Source: Archaeoglobaceae archaeon (GTDB lineage: Archaea; Halobacteriota; Archaeoglobi; Archaeoglobales; JdFR-42). Taken from it: a DNA stretch of 11,302 nucleotides. The notes under the pieces were generated by a model that was not told the DNA's origin, did no database searches, and saw nothing but the letters and a program-made list of their open reading frames with translations. Each line of letters opens with the position of its first letter. Position 1 is the first letter of the stretch. The position numbers and the translations under genes are program-made. Of the stretch, positions 7,145-11,302 are shown piece by piece. The stretch covers positions 1 through 11,302 of the forward strand of contig WAJW01000019.1 of the NCBI GenBank assembly GCA_015523685.1, read 5' to 3'.

Positions 7145-7178
7145 TTCCCTTCTCTTTCTTTTTTTTGGAGGAGTTCAG
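7145..7178 (+). promoter_or_regulatory. Pyrimidine/T8 tract and strong ribosome site before the fifth operon gene
   Basis: Bases 7145-7166 are an unbroken run of 22 pyrimidines ending in eight T. GGAGGAG follows at 7167-7173, 5 bases before the ATG at 7179. T-runs on the non-template strand are the main archaeal termination signal, so some transcripts could stop here and lower expression of the fifth gene relative to the reductase. The strong ribosome site would compensate for those that continue. It fixes the start at 7179 instead of the ATG at 7140, which overlaps the previous stop. The termination role is inferred. Confidence 0.4.
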
Positions 7179-8264
7179 ATGCCCAGGATAAGGATAAACG
7201 GAACAGAGATAAATGCAGAGGATGGGAAAACTGTTCTGGAAGTGGCCCTCGATAACAGGATATACATCCCCAATCTGTGCTATCATCCGAGTGTTTCTCC
7301 AGCTGGAGGGATGGAATCGATTGACAAGATTTACAGGGGAGAGAAGGAATATACGGGAAGATCTGGAGAGAGATACAGTGGCTGTAATCTTTGTGTTGTG
7401 AAGATCAACGGTTCCACAGTTAAAGCCTGCACGGAAAAAGTTGCTGATGGTATGGATGTTGTAACAGAGGGTGAAGAGCTCAGAGCAATAAGGCAAAAGG
7501 CTCTTGCCGGAATCTTTGCCAATCATCCTCATGTTTGCATAACATGTGAATACAGGGAGGGGTGTGACAGAATCCAGTGTACCTTTGGAGTTCCGGTTGA
7601 GGAGAGGTGCTGTGATCTATTTCCAGCCTGCGAGCTGAGATTTGTCGCAGAATATGTGGGTCTCAGCCCTGAAACACCGAAGTACGTCTTTCAGGATCAG
7701 CCTGTTGTGGAGGAGAAGACTCTGAAATGGAATTACAACTACTGTATAAACTGCACGAGATGCGTGAGGGGATGCGTGGAGATAAGGGAAGCAAATGCCC
7801 TTGGATTCACATCTACCGATGACGGGATTATTGTTGGGAGACCCGCCCCGAGTGAAGTGGAGTCGGGATGCAAGTTCTGCAGTGTATGTGTTGAGATCTG
7901 CCCCACTGGAACGGTCAGAGATAAAAGGCCAACAAAGAACAAATGGAGACAGGCTGTTGAGAAGAAGATGCTGCCCATTCTTAAAGAACTGCTTGAATTC
8001 AACGAGGAGAATGTATCAACCATCCCTGAGAGTCCAGGGGTTTACAGATTCTACAATGAAAACCATGAGCTGATTTACATAAAGGGAACTCCGAATTTGA
8101 AACAGGAACTTGAGTCTGAGATTTCAACAAGGGAGGGCGTTGCCTACTTTGATTATGAAGAGAATGAGATGTACACCATGAGAGAGAGCGAACTCATCCA
8201 GGAGTACCTCCAGAAGCATGGAAGAATGCCGGAACTGAATGATGAACTCGACGATCTTTTCTGA
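7179..8264 (+). CDS. NuoG/HoxU-like multicluster iron-sulfur protein with C-terminal degenerate GIY-YIG domain
   Basis: A 361-residue soluble electron carrier, probably feeding the reductase ATPases; it occupies the place of ferredoxin gene bzdM in Azoarcus. Residues 1-90 form a plant-type [2Fe-2S] domain with C34, C69, C72 and C84, where the C34-C69 spacing is about 24 residues longer than in NuoG. H116-x3-C120-x2-C123-x5-C129 is the His-Cys3 [4Fe-4S] motif of NuoG/HoxU. C134, C144, C145 and C151 are extra. Two ferredoxin motifs follow: C189-x2-C192-x2-C195-x3-C199 and C231-x2-C234-x2-C237-x3-C241. Residues 284-355 resemble the UvrC GIY-YIG domain: PGVYRFY (286-292), LIYIKGTPNLKQE (298-310) and MRESELIQEY (334-343). 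The YIG glycine is a lysine and the catalytic arginine a glutamate (E310), so nuclease activity is unlikely. The partner donating electrons is not identified. Confidence 0.85.
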   Translation: MPRIRINGTEINAEDGKTVLEVALDNRIYIPNLCYHPSVSPAGGMESIDKIYRGEKEYTGRSGERYSGCNLCVVKINGSTVKACTEKVADGMDVVTEGEELRAIRQKALAGIFANHPHVCITCEYREGCDRIQCTFGVPVEERCCDLFPACELRFVAEYVGLSPETPKYVFQDQPVVEEKTLKWNYNYCINCTRCVRGCVEIREANALGFTSTDDGIIVGRPAPSEVESGCKFCSVCVEICPTGTVRDKRPTKNKWRQAVEKKMLPILKELLEFNEENVSTIPESPGVYRFYNENHELIYIKGTPNLKQELESEISTREGVAYFDYEENEMYTMRESELIQEYLQKHGRMPELNDELDDLF

Positions 8265-8273
8265 TCCCACATT

Positions 8274-8498
8274 TTACAATTTGAAATAGCTCCCGAATAC
8301 CAGATAGAGGAGGATAATCAGGGTAATTCCTATTGCTATATCGATTAACCTGACAGCATAACCCGGCTCTTCACCTTCACCAAAAAAATCATCCGGAGTC
8401 AGAGACGGTCTCTTCGCCCTTTCCTCCCTCTTCCTTCGGGGTTTCTTTTCAAACCACTCATCATCCTCCGTCATGAATTCCGGAATTTTTTTCATCAT
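8274..8498 (-). CDS. Small C-terminally anchored membrane protein, function unknown
   Basis: A 74-residue protein I do not recognise. Residues 1-47 are highly charged, with a basic patch KKPRRKREERAKRP near 18-31 and an acidic stretch TPDDFFGEGEE near 34-44. One hydrophobic helix at about 50-70 (IDIAIGITLIILLYLVFG) ends four residues before the C-terminus. This predicts a tail-anchored protein with its charged head in the cytoplasm. The ATG at 8498 overlaps the stop of the MinD-type gene as ATGA; a second ATG follows at once at 8495. Overlap and shared strand imply it is made with the ATPase and cytochrome. It may give the ATPase a membrane partner, but that is inference. Its end faces the reductase operon with 9 bases between, and no clear terminator was seen there. 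Confidence 0.75.
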   Translation of the reverse strand: MMKKIPEFMTEDDEWFEKKPRRKREERAKRPSLTPDDFFGEGEEPGYAVRLIDIAIGITLIILLYLVFGSYFKL

Positions 8499-9244
8499 CC
8501 CACCATCGAGATCAGCCTTGCTTTCAACCTACCATAGGGTCTTATCTCCGACTCATAACCCATCAGGTTCATGGCAAGTTTCTTCATATCATCTGCGATT
8601 CCCGAATTCCAGTACTTAACAACAAGTGGTTTTCCTGAATTCCAGGATTTGCGAACAAGTGGCGAATCTCTCAACAGGCCTATAACCTTCCCCACGGAAT
8701 TCTGCGTGTAATCAAACATTTTCTTCTCTCCTCTATATCTGTTTATCACAGCACCCTTCACATCTATTTCCATCATCTCCGCCACCTTTCTAACCTTCTG
8801 GGCATCCATGATGGAAGGTCTTTCAGGGTTAACAACTATGCAGATCTCATCCGATGCGGTCATTGGAATTGCTGCAAATTTGCTCAATCCCGCTGCAATG
8901 TCAACAATAACATAGTCGTACATATCGGATAGGGTGTCGATCAGTTCGTTGAATCTCTCCATTTTGATGCCCTCAAGAGCCTTTATGGTTGATCCGGAGG
9001 GCATGATGTGGAGGCTCGGGGTTATATCGTATATGGCATCTTCAAGAAATTTATCATCTTTGAGGGCATCAAGAATGGTGACAAATGGCTCATCAATGCC
9101 AAAGAAGGAATGGAGATTCGGCAGGGCTATATCACTATCCACTGCAATAACACTGTGCTTTCTGGAAAGAAGGGTTGCGACATTAACCGCAACAGTGGTC
9201 TTCCCGACTCCACCTTTTCCAGAACAGAAACCAATTACCGTCAT
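8495..9244 (-). CDS. MinD/ParA-family P-loop ATPase
   Basis: A 249-residue deviant Walker A ATPase of the MinD subgroup. SGKGGVGKTT (8-17) includes the signature lysine K10 and P-loop K15. VDSDIALPNLH (35-45) is the switch I/Walker A' segment and VIVDIAAGL (112-120) the Walker B region with D115. Such proteins dimerise on ATP and place partner proteins on membranes, DNA or other surfaces. The C-terminus RLKARLISMV could be a short amphipathic membrane-binding helix, as in MinD, but this is weak. The ATG at 9244 overlaps the stop of the upstream cytochrome gene (ATGA), and its own stop overlaps the next gene the same way. This tight packing with a secreted multiheme cytochrome and a tail-anchored protein suggests a specific partner rather than cell-division MinD. 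Mrp-type Fe-S carrier ATPases are an alternative, but no CxxC motif is present. Confidence 0.9.
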   Translation of the reverse strand: MTVIGFCSGKGGVGKTTVAVNVATLLSRKHSVIAVDSDIALPNLHSFFGIDEPFVTILDALKDDKFLEDAIYDITPSLHIMPSGSTIKALEGIKMERFNELIDTLSDMYDYVIVDIAAGLSKFAAIPMTASDEICIVVNPERPSIMDAQKVRKVAEMMEIDVKGAVINRYRGEKKMFDYTQNSVGKVIGLLRDSPLVRKSWNSGKPLVVKYWNSGIADDMKKLAMNLMGYESEIRPYGRLKARLISMVG

Positions 9245-9855
9245 AGTCCGAAAATTCTTGATATGAGCCTGAATATGATATCTGCAAGAGATAGGCCTGC
9301 TTCCGTCTTTTCCACCCTACCTCCCGGAAGAGGTGTGGGTTTTTTCGTTACCTCGGGTGGCACCTCACCGGTGTAGCTGTATATCCTGTCCGAATGGCAT
9401 GAGACACATATTTCATCCAGAATCCTTCCATGAACCCCGTGAAACTTCCCCTCATGACAGTTGAAACATTCCTTTGAGGGGGGCCTTATGACAGTAGACT
9501 CTCCATGACAGTTCCTGCAGTTTACCTCCTTATGTATCCTGTGGTAATCATTCGTTTTCAGTGTTTTCATTGTAAAACTGCTTCCAGCATGACATTTAAC
9601 ACAGACATCCACCGTATGCAGTTCTTCCACAACCCGGGGATCGCTGATTTTATGGGAGTGACATGTCGTGCAATCCAGAAATCTGTTCAGTTTTTTTGGC
9701 GGAAGCACGTTTATGTGGCAGGGCATGCATATCTTTGCTTTATGCCAGTCGGACATAATTCCCTTAAATTTCGAGAACTCGTTCTGTGCGGAGGCAACCG
9801 GGATTATCAGGATTAAAAACAACAGGATGATTGTGAGCGAGCGAATGTTTCCCAT
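9241..9855 (-). CDS. Secreted hexaheme c-type cytochrome with C-terminal amphipathic helix
   Basis: A 204-residue exported cytochrome. A signal peptide fills residues 1-23 (hydrophobic core, then PVASA before Q24). Six CxxCH haem sites follow: 43-47, 62-66, 85-89, 113-117, 130-134 and 150-154, with extra histidines (H38, H68, H80, H105, H108, H139, H142) that could be distal ligands. Haems should be attached outside the membrane, and the protein should carry electrons there. After the last haem a proline-rich linker (165-178) leads to a helix at about 187-204 with alternating hydrophobic and charged residues (LADIIFRLISRIFGL), likely a membrane-surface or short anchor segment. It resembles NapC/NrfH and c7-type multihaem proteins in motif density, but I cannot name a subfamily. 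ATG at 9855 has no Shine-Dalgarno site and lies near an AT-rich promoter, so it may be leaderless. Confidence 0.9.
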   Translation of the reverse strand: MGNIRSLTIILLFLILIIPVASAQNEFSKFKGIMSDWHKAKICMPCHINVLPPKKLNRFLDCTTCHSHKISDPRVVEELHTVDVCVKCHAGSSFTMKTLKTNDYHRIHKEVNCRNCHGESTVIRPPSKECFNCHEGKFHGVHGRILDEICVSCHSDRIYSYTGEVPPEVTKKPTPLPGGRVEKTEAGLSLADIIFRLISRIFGL

Positions 9856-9906
9856 TGTACGGAGTTTAAATAGTAAACTATTTATTAATTTTTCTACTTT
9901 TGTCGG
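9856..9906. promoter_or_regulatory. Divergent promoter with an 18-base palindrome
   Basis: This 51-base gap separates the cytochrome operon (minus) from the large secreted-protein gene (plus). Bases 9867-9884 form a perfect inverted repeat, TAAATAGT-AA-ACTATTTA. AT-rich boxes suit both directions: ATTAATAAATAG read on the minus strand lies about 31 bases from the cytochrome ATG, and TATTTATTAAT on the plus strand lies about 25 bases before 9907. The palindrome overlaps both boxes. It could be an operator controlling both units or simply symmetrical TATA elements. Confidence 0.5.
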
Positions 9907-11280
9907 ATGGGGAAAATAAATATGAGCAGAACCGATCCAGCTACTTGGATTGCTACCGGATTAGCTGTCCTTACAGTCATATTTCTCATATCCATACCCG
10001 TTAATGCTCTCTCGTATTCTCATTTCAATATCGCACAGGTATCCGATGCTTTCGATTATGGAAAGTATATCGAGAGGTGGACGGATGTTTACAGGCCAGG
10101 GGAGAGCATAAAAATTTACGTTGCGGTTGAGGACGTGAACAGGTTCAGATCAGCCGCACTGGATTTTGTATGTATAATCAAGGACCCCAATGGATACGTG
10201 GTCTCAGGAGAGGTGAAAAAGGTAAGGGAGCTGGGGTACAGGGACAGGTTCTATGAGGTTTTTGAATTCAGCATAGACGATACCTGGATTGATGGCAAAT
10301 ACACGGCCGATATCTATGTTTTTGACGTCCTGAACGAAACCCAGACCTACAAAAACTATCAGGACCTCTACAACGAAATACTTTACAGCGGTAAGTTCAA
10401 CCCCCAGGTAATAACATCCGGTCGAAAAACTGCTCCTTACCTGACAGATTCGATTTCTTTTTACGTTAACAGAGATTTTGATACCAGACCACCCGACACG
10501 TTTCTACTCTTCGATTCAAGGCTGAAGGCCAGTGTTCTGCCTGTGGGCGTGAACAACACCCTCTCTGTGACTCTCCTCAATACATATACCGAACCTCAGG
10601 AAACAAGTGCCTTCCTCCTCGTGGACGGGAAGAGAATATCCGAGAAAAAGGTGAGACTTGATGGAGGTAAATACACGAGACTTGAATTTCAGGTTCCCCC
10701 GCCACCAAAGGGAAAACACACCATCTCTGTCTCTCTGGAGTCCAACAGAGTCAGATACATGAATGATGTTCTTCCCATCTTCGTTCCTCCCCTCCTCTAC
10801 GATAAACCCATTGAGGTGGGTGATTACGGCAACGGAAGCATAATTTACTCACCAAACAACTACATTCTTGGCTCAGCCGGTATATCCGAACTCAAATCCC
10901 CGGAATCTGTTGAAAAGGAAATTGAAAGGATTTTCAAGGAGGATTACAGCGCAAACAGGGAATCGGCGGTAAGGATGTTCACGAACATTCTCGCATATCT
11001 GTGGGAGAGCCATGACAGAGAGGGCGACATTAAAATGGGCCTTCTCCGCGGAAGTGATGGTCGAGCGGAAATCATTTTCCCCTATCTGATTGATCTGATT
11101 AAAAAAGAGGGAAAGGCTCCAGTTGTATATGAAGGTATAATTGATTATGGAGACCTATCCAGGGTGGATGTCGTTGTTTATGCTGGCAACACCACTCCCG
11201 ATATGGAAAAACTTGAAAGTTTTGTAAGAGATGGAGGATTTCTGATTGTCGATGACACATCCTACTGGTCAGATCTGAAG
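9907..11280 (+). CDS. Large secreted or membrane-anchored protein with beta-sandwich and GATase-like domains, 3' truncated
   Basis: 458 genuine residues remain. Residues 12-34 form a signal peptide or N-terminal anchor (WIATGLAVLTVIFLISIPVN). Two extracytoplasmic beta-rich regions follow: about 55-145 (VYRPGESIKIYVAV, DGKYTADIYVFD) and about 205-293, which resembles adhesion-type Ig domains (NNTLSVTLLNTYTEPQETSA, PPPPKGKHTISVSLES). From about 375 the pattern GLLRGSDGR, then VDVVVYAGNTTPDMEKLESF and GGFLIVDDTSYW resembles the class I glutamine-amidotransferase-like fold of DUF4350/GldG-type surface proteins, here without a visible catalytic cysteine. The gene is cut at 11280. The following codons and the TGA at 11299-11301 come from a sequencing adapter. 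ATG at 9907 fits a leaderless start; ATG at 9922 is an alternative. It faces away from the cytochrome operon and may share its regulation. Function unknown. Confidence 0.75.
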
Positions 11281-11302
11281 CTGTCTCTTATACACATCTG
11301 AC
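11281..11302 (+). other. Nextera transposase adapter remnant (not genomic)
   Basis: The final 22 bases begin CTGTCTCTTATACACATCT, the reverse complement of the Tn5 mosaic end used in Illumina Nextera libraries. They continue GAC, as in the i5/Read 1 side of that adapter. Translated in frame they add Leu-Ser-Leu-Ile-His-Ile and a TGA to the last gene. True sequence ends at 11280. Confidence 0.96.

Noticed and set aside
7140..7178. An earlier ATG (7140) adding MNSLLFLFFGGVQ to the iron-sulfur protein, which could look like a signal peptide
   Set aside because: The stretch is the translated pyrimidine tract and ribosome site. GGAGGAG is correctly spaced for 7179, and a cytoplasmic location fits the reductase role.
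8574..8652. A repeated GAATTCCAG within the MinD-type gene, encoding two WNSG segments
   Set aside because: It is only two short copies inside a conserved coding region and is explained by similar local peptide sequence, not by a mobile or regulatory repeat.
1..11302. CRISPR arrays, tRNA or rRNA genes, insertion sequences and phage genes
   Set aside because: No regularly spaced repeats, transposase motifs or recognisable RNA gene sequences were found on either strand by reading.

Overview
The window looks like part of an archaeal chromosome, most plausibly an anaerobic, metal- and cytochrome-rich member of the Archaeoglobi (Ferroglobus/Geoglobus-like). That placement is inference. It rests on archaeal TATA-type promoters about 25 bases before start codons that lack a Shine-Dalgarno site (leaderless genes), strong GAGGTGAT sites in front of internal operon genes, a stand-alone GMP synthase glutaminase subunit as in archaea, a class I benzoyl-CoA reductase (known in Ferroglobus) and a multiheme cytochrome. 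The last 22 bases (11281-11302) are not genomic. They match the Illumina Nextera transposase adapter and give the last gene a false C-terminus and stop.

Layout. Positions 1-2068 are on the minus strand: a ferredoxin-domain DUF362 protein, then a Zn/Cd-type ArsR/SmtB repressor with its own operator and leaderless promoter, then the start of a P1B heavy-metal efflux ATPase that runs off the left edge. A 64-base divergent promoter separates DUF362 from guaAA (plus strand). A 222-base AT-rich intergenic region then holds the promoter of a five-gene plus-strand operon (2913-8264). Its first four genes are the benzoyl-CoA reductase subunits in the order N-O-P-Q (bcrC, bcrB and two ASKHA ATPases). 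The fifth is an unusual iron-sulfur protein with NuoG/HoxU-like clusters and a degenerate GIY-YIG domain at its C-terminus.

Positions 8274-9855 are a minus-strand operon with ATGA overlaps: a secreted hexaheme cytochrome c, a MinD-type ATPase and a small C-terminally anchored membrane protein. Facing away from it is a large secreted protein with beta-sandwich domains and a glutamine-amidotransferase-like fold, cut by the end of the contig.

How the parts work together. The reductase operon should carry out ATP-dependent dearomatisation of benzoyl-CoA (or a close analogue). The P/Q ATPases fire low-potential electrons into the N/O catalytic pair. The fifth gene is placed where bzdM (ferredoxin) lies in Azoarcus and is the likely electron donor or relay. 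No other aromatic-degradation gene is in the window. The cytochrome-MinD-anchor set is a separate, unexplained unit, possibly linked to extracytoplasmic electron transfer or its placement in the cell.
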